NCBI RefSeq assembly: GCF_004362055.1
Contig: NZ_SNXB01000010.1
Coordinates: forward strand, 159,951-223,950
Source: Flavobacterium sp. 245
GTDB taxonomy: Bacteria; Bacteroidota; Bacteroidia; Flavobacteriales; Flavobacteriaceae
Direction: 5' to 3'
DNA length: 64,000 bases
Numbering within the stretch: the stretch's first letter is position 1; every line of letters starts with the position of its first letter. The notes under the pieces were generated by a model. It saw only the letters and a list, made by a program, of their open reading frames with translations. It was not told where the DNA came from and ran no database searches. Of the stretch, positions 19,901 through 27,901 are shown one piece after another. The position numbers and the translations under genes are program-made.

Positions 19901-20851
19901 GAATTTGAAGCGAGCATTGAACTGTTGCGTACACTTAATCACAAATACCCAAAATTGAGCCTGACCGCTGAAGAGCTGAATGAGGCGCAGCATGGTGTGC
20001 TCTGGAAAGAACTCTTGGGGTCACTGGCCGGTAAAAAGAGGCAGCTGAGAGCCATGCTGAAAGCGGAAGGTTTTAGCCTTGCACAGCTGGAAATGTTTAT
20101 GACCCAAGAGCATTATAACAGCTTGCTTTATTTTGAAGAGTTCGAGGCCTTAAAGAATTTTTACGGCGGTTTGTATGGAAAACCTCATCAGCAGAGTGCG
20201 ACAGAAGAGAATTTTAAAAAACCGCATTTTCCAGTTGTGGCAGAAGATCATTTGGAAATAGCGGACTGCATTATTGAAGAAAAACCACAGGACGGGTATG
20301 ATGTACTGAGCCATGCCATGTATAAGATCAATACATATAGGGGATCAAGAGGCGGATGGGGGCAAGGTCGTACCAACCTTGTGGACCAGAATTACCTTAA
20401 TTACATAGGGGAACAGGGCGAAAAGCTGTTATTTTTGAAATTATCGGCCGCTTATAACAGTAATGTCACATGGGTTTCGGAGAATGCGCCTTGCCTTGGT
20501 TTTGTACCGGACAAGGAAGCTGTAGGTTACGACATGCGGTATATAGATGAACACAACCAAACACATTATGTAGAGGTAAAAACCAGTACTGGAGAAGAGC
20601 CTGAATTCCATATTTCAATAAATGAGATCAGGGCGGCTCGAAAATATGGGGCACAATATCATGTGATTTGGATCACTAATCTCTTTGATATTCAAAAAAG
20701 GCAGTATATGGATTTAAAAAATATGTTTATAGATTTTAAAGCAGGAGAAGATTTTTTCCATAACAGTAAGTTCTACCCGGAACTGACCGGATTTAAGATT
20801 GTCTTCAGGACCCAAAAGCCCGCAGTGCTTGAAGTATCATTGCAACAGTAG
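16922..20851 (+). CDS. Sacsin/NOV-like large protein with C-terminal DUF3883 domain, 5' end replaced by IS6
   Basis: The open frame (1309 codons from a GTG) begins inside the IS6 right end; native sequence starts only after 16956 and the first native ATG is at 16997 (1284 residues). The start (FLFYPLEIITGFPYIIHSNF, then NPERTSI) resembles the segment that follows the GHKL/HSP90-like ATPase domain in sacsin/NOV-type proteins, so that ATPase domain appears to have been deleted. A long alpha-rich middle has no motif I recognise. The C-terminus (about 1145-1300) is a DUF3883/NOV-C, PD-(D/E)xK-like domain: GEQGEKLL, Asp1204 in VGYDM and EVK at 1218-1220. It is the first gene of a cluster with a CHAT protease 84 bp downstream. 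Native promoter is lost; a -7-like TATATTTG (16926-16933) faces outward in the IS end. Probably a damaged defence gene. Confidence 0.8.
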   Translation: MLYLILKDATEPVFECSEDLKVVPRMNSKLFLFYPLEIITGFPYIIHSNFSCNPERTSIRDTRLNKFIFDEISTMQTGQLLDYLLEQDYKLKLIDYVYFERSSDKLEYFYRVYTTKLRKRKFIWIDAAQYYVEPKEIIYCSKEIYVFLKGHTIEGRHVFTCEEKIKKFLVDNFNIKTLSNADVLKYIENVAQKEVHNPAFFEKLYSFLIRNNINSYERKILLGGNNELYSKKDDIFSAGGKNAINIPEDISGQLILLHPEIQIKTEDVLKSVRYIGLKEYSRADLVEKALTLFDNELVENYSILRFLIGLESLQQSTKDSISRKIYLPVKNKMEWVMPVYSPVYFESESLMEIYPEASYVDIENCLEKMQGQSGEKLLSFFAECGVWDIPAVYFSKEAIDTTSDSKRTRKINMKTGRSAYGFRISNDRMLDFPSKPNFFFFNSIYSSWSRYEAKISTIDVLDFKVQSTLASSTDSVKQFMSLTSFTKTLQEKSWIFLSQDQQAPLLVRDIVGLNRLDALNEKHLANRLDILVGDFDKYRSFIEILEINHFNTYSRSSIISILNLTASKYQQKEDEPLDADFKRFYHVILKYLFNTYTQIDNSQRELLFRELKGTSFLCRKTCEGSELISWQKPENIYHVDDRLKFDNLPIEAKEMLEYYFTKSDRNEIGRIFSRIGRRTSAEIAESVHIPEHQQECVLFEKVPNAAYVIIAAEDKIEGHLKNETFSLLKDLKLRICQEDLTKEIGLNSVPEFKTFLEMKFYFDTDVNSIYISKKYLPIADHKSLLGEILNSVLSEYLEKDLGINRLIKDLFHSKKSKTFEEALEDIEYDNERVHEIELILEDNEKTAEQEFWSAVLFAKGVEECNEKSLLLSTENCSVLEENLSADSEVISKWFERMNYLNLNTAENFELLKEIIRIEGISFEDINLRLPKPINFGYLRSQEFTAYRNKNLPSLKWMLFQYFKNQGIESRSKFCNALMETEKLELESSEGGIFEFEASIELLRTLNHKYPKLSLTAEELNEAQHGVLWKELLGSLAGKKRQLRAMLKAEGFSLAQLEMFMTQEHYNSLLYFEEFEALKNFYGGLYGKPHQQSATEENFKKPHFPVVAEDHLEIADCIIEEKPQDGYDVLSHAMYKINTYRGSRGGWGQGRTNLVDQNYLNYIGEQGEKLLFLKLSAAYNSNVTWVSENAPCLGFVPDKEAVGYDMRYIDEHNQTHYVEVKTSTGEEPEFHISINEIRAARKYGAQYHVIWITNLFDIQKRQYMDLKNMFIDFKAGEDFFHNSKFYPELTGFKIVFRTQKPAVLEVSLQQ

Positions 20852-20934
20852 AATCATTGACCACAGATCTATTTCATTTCCAGAGGATTTGTCTAGGATT
20901 GTTTAGGAAATATTTTTAATAAAGCACTACAGTA

Positions 20935-23124
20935 ATGAGAATAAGAAATATAGAGCGTACCAACATTCTTTACATTGTATTAATTGACGAGTATGAGATG
21001 GAGCTGCCCTTTGTACCGCCAGCCAATGTAAACTTTAAGTCGCTTGATTTTTTAAAATTTCTTCCCAAGAACCTTTATCAGTTGTATGATCCAATATTTT
21101 ATGCCGTTTCGGAGGTTAATTATTTAAACTATAATCCTTACACCGTTGCATTTTATAAAAGGTCTGATCGGGAGTTGGTCATAAAACTACTAGAGGAAAC
21201 CCGGCAGGTAGCTGTAGTCCTGATAGAGGAAAACAGGGCAGAAGACCAGCAATTAAAGGAGATTGTTAAAGAGTTGGGATCTAAATTTGTTTATTTTTTA
21301 AATTTGGACCATGATAAGGATTTTTCTGGTACTTCATGCATTTTTGACTTGCTTAGCGAACTTACGCAAGATGAAGAGATTTACAAGCATTTCAATATAA
21401 TACATGAAGAACCGAGGCTGTATTTGTCTACTGTTTATCAGGAGAATGAATTAAAATACCATACTAATTTCCTTCCGACCAAAACCAACTTCCTTACGTA
21501 TAACAATTATTTAGGGAATTTCGGCTCTCCCGATGAAGTGACAGATAAGCAATTGACCAACATCAGGATCAAAGCAGCGAAAGAGCGGGATTCATTTAAT
21601 CGGCTAAATTTATTTATCGATCAGAGCAAGGAGTTTGACAAGCTATTTTCAAAGCTTAAATTATTTGAAAATTTCGAACAGCAGCGCGGGCAGCTCAATC
21701 CAATTTTTTTCTGTCTTCCTTTTCATAATCCTGATGTTGCAGACTTTTACACAGATAAAAGCAGTCCGATATTTGGAAAGATTATGGAGGCTCTTCAGGT
21801 TGAACAGTCATCTAATTATGTTATAACAGTTAATGATATTGAGGAAAACCAAGTGTTTTACGGTACTGGAGGTAAATTGCTTCAAGAACGCCTAATATTT
21901 TTGGACAGTACGTGTTTTCTTTTGGCCAGCTTCAATTTAATGCCCTATATCCGCCTGCCTATAAAAGGAAAATCTTTGTACAGCGACTTATCTTTTATAA
22001 GTCCTAAACACTTTGATAAGTTTACAATTTTAAAGGAAAAGCTTAAAATAAGTGATACTTTGGGCAAAATAGGGGACAGCATTTCAGAATCTGTGTTAAG
22101 CGATGAATTTAGAACTTATTTAGCCGGCAGGAACTCGCAGATTATCTCTGTGACCGATCTGCCGTTTGAATGGCTTAGGATCGATAATATTCCTTTATCT
22201 TTTACCCATGACATTACCCGGATTCCCGAAACCAGTTTTAATAACCAGATTATATCCTTTGCGGTTAATTCGATGATGGACTTTAAGATTTCTGAAAACA
22301 TCATTTCTAAGACATTGGTGGTGCTTGGAACGGATGACGATGAATTTATAAAGTGGCATTCCATACTGTACGAGATGTCAGAAAAACATAATTTCATTGT
22401 TGTTACGTGCGCATCCAATGATGAGTTTTTGGAGGTGCTTAGAAAGCACAATCCTGATTTTTTGATTATAGATACACATGGGGGCGTAAATAAGGAAACC
22501 AAAGAGACCTTTCTCCACATGGGCAGTGATGATCTTACCTATGAGTTTATTACTGCCAATAATATAGTGGTGCCGCTTGTGTTTTTGTCTGCCTGTGGGA
22601 CAGCACCGATATACGGTACCTTTAATTCTATTGCAAATGCCTTTCTGCAGTGTGGCTCAAGATCGGTTACTTCCACCTATCTGCCGGTTGAAGCTGACAA
22701 TGCCACAATGGCCTACTTAGCTATACTGAACAATTTAGATAAAGTGGCCAGGGAAGGAAGGTTTAAAAACTGGCTTGAATATATCTGTTACAGTAACCGT
22801 TCGACTTTTCTGCATAGGATATATGGTCCTATTTTGTTGGATGAACAAATTGATAAAGAGACTAAAAAAGAGTATTTTAAGCTGGCACAGGATATCTTGG
22901 TCTTTTCTAGAAGAAAACATGTTTTCAAAGCTGCGGAAAGATTATTGAAATCACTGCCTACAAGAAAGGCCAACATTTTAAAACCTAAAGCCTATGAATT
23001 TTTGTATTACACCAATATAGGACGAGGTGACCTAGTGCTTTTTAAAAAGCATGTTGAGGATTTTGAAAAATCAAATAATGTCTCAGGCGAAAGGGCTCTT
23101 TCCAGTAAATTTTCAGCAGGTTGA
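20935..23124 (+). CDS. CHAT-domain (caspase-like) protease
   Basis: A 729-residue cytoplasmic protein. Residues about 450-640 form a CHAT domain: a Rossmann-like core (KTLVVLGTDDDEF), the catalytic His515 in IIDTHGG, the catalytic Cys554 in VFLSACGT, and the trailing SVTSTYLPVEADNA segment in which CHAT proteins typically carry a-Gar-V-s-W-pV. Both dyad residues are present, so a working cysteine protease is expected. Residues 1-440 match no domain I recognise; no TPR array is visible although CHAT proteins often have one. It is 84 bp after the DUF3883 protein gene and 45 bp before the 284-residue gene, on one strand. In known bacterial systems CHAT proteases cleave a partner once infection is sensed; that role here is inference. 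Confidence 0.85.
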   Translation: MRIRNIERTNILYIVLIDEYEMELPFVPPANVNFKSLDFLKFLPKNLYQLYDPIFYAVSEVNYLNYNPYTVAFYKRSDRELVIKLLEETRQVAVVLIEENRAEDQQLKEIVKELGSKFVYFLNLDHDKDFSGTSCIFDLLSELTQDEEIYKHFNIIHEEPRLYLSTVYQENELKYHTNFLPTKTNFLTYNNYLGNFGSPDEVTDKQLTNIRIKAAKERDSFNRLNLFIDQSKEFDKLFSKLKLFENFEQQRGQLNPIFFCLPFHNPDVADFYTDKSSPIFGKIMEALQVEQSSNYVITVNDIEENQVFYGTGGKLLQERLIFLDSTCFLLASFNLMPYIRLPIKGKSLYSDLSFISPKHFDKFTILKEKLKISDTLGKIGDSISESVLSDEFRTYLAGRNSQIISVTDLPFEWLRIDNIPLSFTHDITRIPETSFNNQIISFAVNSMMDFKISENIISKTLVVLGTDDDEFIKWHSILYEMSEKHNFIVVTCASNDEFLEVLRKHNPDFLIIDTHGGVNKETKETFLHMGSDDLTYEFITANNIVVPLVFLSACGTAPIYGTFNSIANAFLQCGSRSVTSTYLPVEADNATMAYLAILNNLDKVAREGRFKNWLEYICYSNRSTFLHRIYGPILLDEQIDKETKKEYFKLAQDILVFSRRKHVFKAAERLLKSLPTRKANILKPKAYEFLYYTNIGRGDLVLFKKHVEDFEKSNNVSGERALSSKFSAG

Positions 23125-23169
23125 AATTAATAATATAGCAAGAATGTATTATCTTAGTAAAAAAGAATT

Positions 23170-24024
23170 ATGATGAGCGTCAGAGAAAAAATAAAATCCG
23201 AAACGATTAATTCTAAAGGTTTTGCGGCGATTGGAGAATTAATGGAAAACTATGTTTATTTACAGCCTGCAGGTGTACATATCTCAAAAATATGGGTAGT
23301 AGAACGCAATGAGGAAAAGGTTAAGACCGTTAAGCGTCCGGCAAGTATTCAGGTAAAATTCAAGAGTGGTTACAGCGTGCCTATTAAAGGTGAATTAGCC
23401 AAAGATACGAAAAATCGTCTGCTGGGGAGGGTTTCCCGATCTTTGAAGCTGGGACCTTCTGTCAAAGTATATCCCAAAAGGAGTTTAATTGAATATTCCA
23501 AATCAATATACAATGAAAATGTCGGCATAAAGGGCGTAGTTAATGCAGAGTTTGAAGAAATATTCCTGCAAGGCAGCTACCATCTCAATACCAGAATTCC
23601 TTATATCAGTAATAAAAAACTTAACATATTACTGGAATCTGATTTAGTTTATAAATTTTTGGATTTTAAATCACCCTACAGCGATACAAAATTTTCGATT
23701 CTTTTCCAGCCGAGCCGCTATTTAGAGGAGGAAAAAGACTTATGGAAACTGGTCGTTATCTTAGGTGAAATTTTTTTTACCGAACAGTTGGCAGTCAATC
23801 ACAATTTAGTAAATGAAAGGTTTGTAGTTGATTCATTTACCCGCTCGGGTCAGGTCTTTTATTTCAGTCCGAAAAACAGGAAAGTTTTTGCAACGTCAAA
23901 TGAAAGGATTAAATACCGAAATGATGATCTGGAGAAGATCTCACTGATTTCAGTGCTGGAATTAGATAATGCCGATATTAATATGGTCGAAGAGGTTTTG
24001 GAAAAAGGGGATAGAAAATATTAG
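23170..24024 (+). CDS. Unrecognised 284-residue protein in CHAT cluster
   Basis: Start ATG-ATG at 23170/23173. I do not recognise a family. The sequence is basic in its first 120 residues (KTVKRPASIQVKFKSGYSVP, then a Lys/Arg-rich stretch to about 110), predicted beta-rich through the middle, and has no signal peptide, clear transmembrane helix or enzyme motif. It does not show the features of bacterial gasdermins (no early Cys, no hydrophobic pore hairpins). It lies 45 bp after the CHAT gene and its stop is 3 nt before the next start, so all three are probably co-transcribed and it could be the protease's substrate, regulator or sensor. Confidence 0.7.
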   Translation: MMSVREKIKSETINSKGFAAIGELMENYVYLQPAGVHISKIWVVERNEEKVKTVKRPASIQVKFKSGYSVPIKGELAKDTKNRLLGRVSRSLKLGPSVKVYPKRSLIEYSKSIYNENVGIKGVVNAEFEEIFLQGSYHLNTRIPYISNKKLNILLESDLVYKFLDFKSPYSDTKFSILFQPSRYLEEEKDLWKLVVILGEIFFTEQLAVNHNLVNERFVVDSFTRSGQVFYFSPKNRKVFATSNERIKYRNDDLEKISLISVLELDNADINMVEEVLEKGDRKY

Positions 24025-24027
24025 TCT

Positions 24028-24498
24028 ATGAGTGAACCAACTAGAAGTTTATTAGATAGACTTGGCCCTGCTGTATTACCCTTTGAAAGATACAATAAAA
24101 ATAACCCCAATATTCCAAAAACAGTTGCAGTTGGAGAAGATATACTCTTTAAAGCAGAACTGATTCCTGTACACAGTCCAGGACTTACTTCAGTTTTTAC
24201 TGCCACTTTAGATAATTTAAGTAAAGAGACTCGTTATTTGTGGATTATAGATACTGAAGGAACGTTGTATATAATCATTGAAAGTACGCCTAACCCAATT
24301 GCGGAAAGAAAATGTGTTTGTCATAGTAATATGACTGGCGGGGGAGCTGCTCTACAGGGAGGTGAACTTTGGTTTTTAAATCCTGATTCTATTGTACTAA
24401 ATTTCCGTTCGGGAAGATACGGTGCCGAAACGATTGAACATGAAGATGCGGTAATCGAATATTGGGAATTACGTGGTTTTAAGGTTGAACTGGAATAA
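24028..24498 (+). CDS. Unrecognised 156-residue protein with HS-x-GGE-x-SGRY pattern
   Basis: Starts 3 nt after the previous stop, so translational coupling is likely. A predicted beta-rich region (about 30-100, VGEDILFKAELIPVHSPGLT) is followed by a conserved-looking C-terminal block: ERKCVCHSNMTGGGAAL, GGELWFLNPDSI, LNFRSGRYG and EYWELRGFKVELE. The order His-Ser, Gly-rich turn, GGE, then SG-x-Y recalls the HSS-x-GK-x-V-x-x-AGE...SGHY module that I remember near the C-termini of polymorphic toxins; I offer this as similarity of pattern only. No signal peptide or membrane segment. Confidence 0.7.
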   Translation: MSEPTRSLLDRLGPAVLPFERYNKNNPNIPKTVAVGEDILFKAELIPVHSPGLTSVFTATLDNLSKETRYLWIIDTEGTLYIIIESTPNPIAERKCVCHSNMTGGGAALQGGELWFLNPDSIVLNFRSGRYGAETIEHEDAVIEYWELRGFKVELE

Positions 24499-24515
24499 GG
24501 TTTTTAATTTTATGC

Positions 24516-25637
24516 TTATTTAAAATTTTTCTCAATCGGTGTAACGGTATAGATATTATAAGTGTATGCCTTGTATTTTACATTTTTTCTATACTGATCT
24601 GAAATGGTATGTAGTTTAACTGTACAAGATTTTGAGATAAAATTTAATTTCTGAAGCGACAGTTTAATATTCAAGTCTGACACTCCCATTTCAATCATTT
24701 GCGCTGTAAGGTTATCGATACCTTTCGGAACTTTGATTTCATGCACATTGATAAAGTCATCATTGGCTTTTTTATACTTTTTCGATTTTTCTTGAAGAGT
24801 TCTGATATAATGCTCAGAAGCTTTGTGATTGAAATTAACAGTAGACTCGGAATTGAGAAATTGCAAGAGATTAAGCTGATCAATACTCTTTTTATCATCT
24901 ATCAATACTATATGCTCTTTTTTATTTCCGAGTTTATAGATATCGGAATCATATACAGCTAACATATACGAATCATTTAGCGGCAAGAACAGCTGCAGTC
25001 CTTTTAATCCAAAATCTCTCTGGCTGCCAAATTTCCAGTTTCTTTTTTCTAAAAACTGATTATACATGACAAGCGGATTATCCGAAATAATAAAAGGATT
25101 TGAGGTTTTATTTTTAATGAGCTTATATTTTAGGTTTAAAAGATCAGGTACCAGCAGTTCTGCAGATTTTAGCGAATTCAGTTTTCCCCTGTCTGATTGT
25201 TGTCCCTGTAATCCAGGAATCATATCGGTAGAGATATTACCTTCGCTGATTTTAGACTTAGTATTTGGAAGTCTTTGCTCAAATTTTTTTAGAATTTTGA
25301 AATGAATAGGGTTTCGTAGATCCAAAATAATCAGGAAATGCAGCATTTTAGAATGATTAAGACTTTGTGGAATAGGCAGTTTTTCTCCTTCCCACATTTC
25401 TCTAAAGATTGGGGCAGAATCTGATTCGAGCTTTGCAAGCCACTCTTCAAGCTCGCCATCGCTCCCATAAAAATGTTTTCTGCCTAGATGCGAGGATATT
25501 TTTACATGACTTTTAAAAACATTCCTATTAGTCTCGAACATGCCGATGGTTTTTCCATTATTTTCAAAGGAGAAGAAACGCTGGAAAAATTGTGGTACGA
25601 AGTGCTGTATTTTCGGAATTTGTTTTTTTTGTGCCAT
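24516..25637 (-). CDS. DUF4238 family protein
   Basis: A 373-residue protein starting with the DUF4238 hallmark KIQHFVPQFFQRFFSFENN (about 9-27), followed by FETNRNVF and a later NPFIISDNPLVMYN block typical of the family. No signal peptide or membrane segment. The biochemical role of DUF4238 is unknown; members often lie alone in variable islands. It converges on the CHAT cluster (17 bp between stop codons) and is therefore separately transcribed, possibly as its own defence-linked gene. Confidence 0.85.
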   Translation of the reverse strand: MAQKKQIPKIQHFVPQFFQRFFSFENNGKTIGMFETNRNVFKSHVKISSHLGRKHFYGSDGELEEWLAKLESDSAPIFREMWEGEKLPIPQSLNHSKMLHFLIILDLRNPIHFKILKKFEQRLPNTKSKISEGNISTDMIPGLQGQQSDRGKLNSLKSAELLVPDLLNLKYKLIKNKTSNPFIISDNPLVMYNQFLEKRNWKFGSQRDFGLKGLQLFLPLNDSYMLAVYDSDIYKLGNKKEHIVLIDDKKSIDQLNLLQFLNSESTVNFNHKASEHYIRTLQEKSKKYKKANDDFINVHEIKVPKGIDNLTAQMIEMGVSDLNIKLSLQKLNFISKSCTVKLHTISDQYRKNVKYKAYTYNIYTVTPIEKNFK

Positions 25638-25711
25638 TTTGCATTCTCTTTATAAAACAGAATAACTATTGTCATGTTTTGCTTAAATTTAGTAATTAAA
25701 AGCCGTGAATA

Positions 25712-25800
25712 CAATATCATTAAAAAAATGCTATTGATTTTTAATGGGTTGTATATATTTTTATTATGTATAGCGTTTTACTAGAAGAACATGAGTACTT
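25712..25800. repeat. Right copy of ~90-bp direct repeat
   Basis: Partner of 16089-16182 (about three-quarters identical). It lies 62 bp upstream of the serine recombinase start and includes an AT-rich promoter-like block (TTGATTTTTAATGGGTTG followed by TATATATTTTT). It could be the recombinase promoter region, an attachment site, or both. Confidence 0.8.
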
Positions 25801-25862
25801 TTTTATTAATAAGTTCATGTATTAAAAATATTCAGTAGTGAATCTAACCAATACATTATTAT

Positions 25863-27353
25863 ATGAAGTCAGCCTATTTATACGTTCGTGTAAGTACGGA
25901 CGAACAAAAAAGAAAAGGTTACTCCTTGCCAGAACAGGAGGACAGACTATTGAAGTATTGTAAATATTACGATATCGAAGTTAAGGGAATTTATCGCGAA
26001 GATTTCTCTGCAAAGAATTTCAATAGGCCAGAATGGAACCGATTATTTTCAGAAATCAAAAAGAAATCATCAGGAGAAGACAAAAATATACTATTTATTA
26101 AATGGGATCGATTCAGTCGTAATATTGAATATGCGTACGAAATGATTGGTAAGCTTCGGAGATATAAAACAACAGCGAAGGCTATTGATCAGCCAATCGA
26201 TTTCTCTGTACCGGAAAGTACAGTTATGCTAGCTGTATATTTAGCTGTACCGGAAGCAGAAAATACCCGGAGAGCTCAAAACACTTCAAACGGCATTCGT
26301 CGAGCGAAGTTGATGGGTAGATATCCTAGTAAGGCACCATTAGGATTTATCAATTTGACATCAATGGATGGTAAAAAAGGTATCGCTCCTAAAGAGCCTG
26401 AAGCCGAAATTATAAAATGGGCTTTTTATCAAGTTGCAAAAAATGATCATAAAATAACTGAAATCATCAAAATAGCTAATGATAAAGGTTTAATATGTTC
26501 AAGGTCACACTTTTTCAGGATTTTGCACAACCCAGTTTATTGTGGGCTTATACCAGTCAAACTTGACTCTAGTGAAGAGCAGATGGTAAAAGGATTACAC
26601 GAACCTTTAATCGCAGAGTCTTTATTTAATCAGGTTCAGTCTGTTATTAATACAAAGAGAAGAACTACTGCTAAAAGAAATGATTTACAATCATTATTTT
26701 TTCTTAGAGGTTTTTTAACATGTCCTGTTTGTGATCGAAAACTTAGCGGTAGTGTTTCAAAAGGAAGATCAAAAAAATATCCATATTATCATTGTCATTA
26801 TGGTTGTAAAACAAGGATAGATGCGGTCTTTCTTAATGATTGTTATCAAAATAAACTTCAACAATTAATACTCTCAAATAATACAATTGAATTATTTAAG
26901 AACATTTTAGAAGACCAGAATATAAAGACACAGAAAGCAAGTTATTTATACGCTCAAAAAGTATTAGAGAGGAAAATAAAAGAGGAGGGAGTGACCCTTT
27001 CTCGAGGCAGAAAATTATTTATAGCCGGAATATTAAAAATTGATGACTACAATGAATTAAAAAAAGAGAATCAAGTCAGTACCAAAAATCTTAAAAAGGA
27101 AGCATGTGATATTGTTGTTAAATTAAAAGCTATTGATAAAAAAAATCAAGTAGAAGAGAAAGCGTTAGTCGAAATCTTTCAAAGATTTTCTGAGTTTGAT
27201 GTCTCAGACAAAAGGCATCTTGTAAATCTTATTCCACCGACTGATATTGATTTTAAAACAGGTGCACTTTCTTTAAATGTAAATCAAGCTTTTTTAAAAA
27301 TACTATCAAAAAAAAGTAACCGAAAAACCAATAAAAAAAATGAACTTCATTGA
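25863..27353 (+). CDS. Large serine recombinase
   Basis: A 496-residue site-specific recombinase. The N-terminal resolvase/invertase domain (1-150) has the nucleophile Ser11 in YVRVSTDEQ, the conserved Arg in WDRFSRN and the helix with AENTRRAQNTSNGIRRAKLMGR. A Recombinase domain (about 155-270) and a zinc ribbon (Cys287-P-V-Cys, later CHYGC) follow, then a coiled-coil-like Lys/Glu-rich C-terminus. Size and order are those of integrases that move islands and some conjugative elements. It appears intact. A 54-codon gene overlaps its end. Its attachment sites are not certain; see the direct repeat upstream. Confidence 0.95.
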   Translation: MKSAYLYVRVSTDEQKRKGYSLPEQEDRLLKYCKYYDIEVKGIYREDFSAKNFNRPEWNRLFSEIKKKSSGEDKNILFIKWDRFSRNIEYAYEMIGKLRRYKTTAKAIDQPIDFSVPESTVMLAVYLAVPEAENTRRAQNTSNGIRRAKLMGRYPSKAPLGFINLTSMDGKKGIAPKEPEAEIIKWAFYQVAKNDHKITEIIKIANDKGLICSRSHFFRILHNPVYCGLIPVKLDSSEEQMVKGLHEPLIAESLFNQVQSVINTKRRTTAKRNDLQSLFFLRGFLTCPVCDRKLSGSVSKGRSKKYPYYHCHYGCKTRIDAVFLNDCYQNKLQQLILSNNTIELFKNILEDQNIKTQKASYLYAQKVLERKIKEEGVTLSRGRKLFIAGILKIDDYNELKKENQVSTKNLKKEACDIVVKLKAIDKKNQVEEKALVEIFQRFSEFDVSDKRHLVNLIPPTDIDFKTGALSLNVNQAFLKILSKKSNRKTNKKNELH

Positions 27354-27504
27354 GAAGAATGTTTCAGTAGAAAAAGCCGTTATTATTCTTTCCAAAAACG
27401 GTATTCAGGTAGATGAGAAGGAGGCCAAAATTATTTTGGAATTACTATATTTAGTATCAAAAAATTACGATAAAACAAAAGAGAAAAAAATCCTATATCC
27501 TTAA
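27340..27504 (+). CDS. Small protein (54 aa) overlapping recombinase end
   Basis: ATG at 27340 overlaps the last codons of the recombinase (+1 frame shift) and the frame runs to TAA at 27502-27504. The product begins MNFIEKNVSVEKAVIILSKN and has the IQVDEKEAKIIL segment I recall from tiny proteins encoded after mobile-element genes in flavobacteria, some of which are misnamed PTS sugar transporter subunit IIBC in databases. Probably a two-helix soluble protein co-translated with the recombinase. Function unknown. Confidence 0.65.
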   Translation: MNFIEKNVSVEKAVIILSKNGIQVDEKEAKIILELLYLVSKNYDKTKEKKILYP

Positions 27505-27901
27505 CGGGACTTCGAACCATCGTTCAGCTTCGATTAAATCTGTAATAAAGCCACTTTTAGACTGTTTATTTCAAACAGACTAAAGATTCCTTGTAAAAAA
27601 TTCGAACCATAAAATATCAGGTCGTAAAGGCTTGAAAAATCTACAAATTTGTGTATAAAAAAAGAGACAACTATTATATAGTTGTCTCCTTAAGTGACGC
27701 TACGATACAAATTCCAAACCACCTATTTTTGGAGGACTTAAAACGAATTTTAAGTGTGAATACACCGAATTATAATGTATTTGAATACAGTACTTTAAGT
27801 GTAGCTGCTTAATTTATTACTTTCATTTATAAAACAAATGATATTCACAAAAATTAAGAAATTAATATGATGTAAAAAGAAATTTTTCATCTATAAAATA
27901 A
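27505..27901. other. Intergenic between recombinase unit and HTH gene
   Basis: About 400 bp holding a terminator (27664-27688), a repeated CGAACCAT motif (about 27516 and 27603) and TTTAAGTGT repeats, one of which (ACTTTAAGTGT, 27792-27802) recurs exactly at 30013-30023. No gene seen. Confidence 0.5.
27664..27688. terminator. Hairpin terminator downstream of the recombinase unit
   Basis: Perfect 10-bp stem GAGACAACTA / TAGTTGTCTC with TTATA loop. No long T-run follows on the plus strand, but a run of A precedes it, so it would end minus-strand transcripts best. Confidence 0.6.

Noticed and set aside
23170..24024. Bacterial gasdermin next to the CHAT protease
   Set aside because: No early palmitoylation-type Cys, no hydrophobic pore hairpins and no recognisable gasdermin pattern; left as unknown.
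27505..27530. GGTTCGAAGTCCCG on the minus strand resembling a tRNA T-arm
   Set aside because: The flanking bases do not form a T-stem and no cloverleaf could be built around it.
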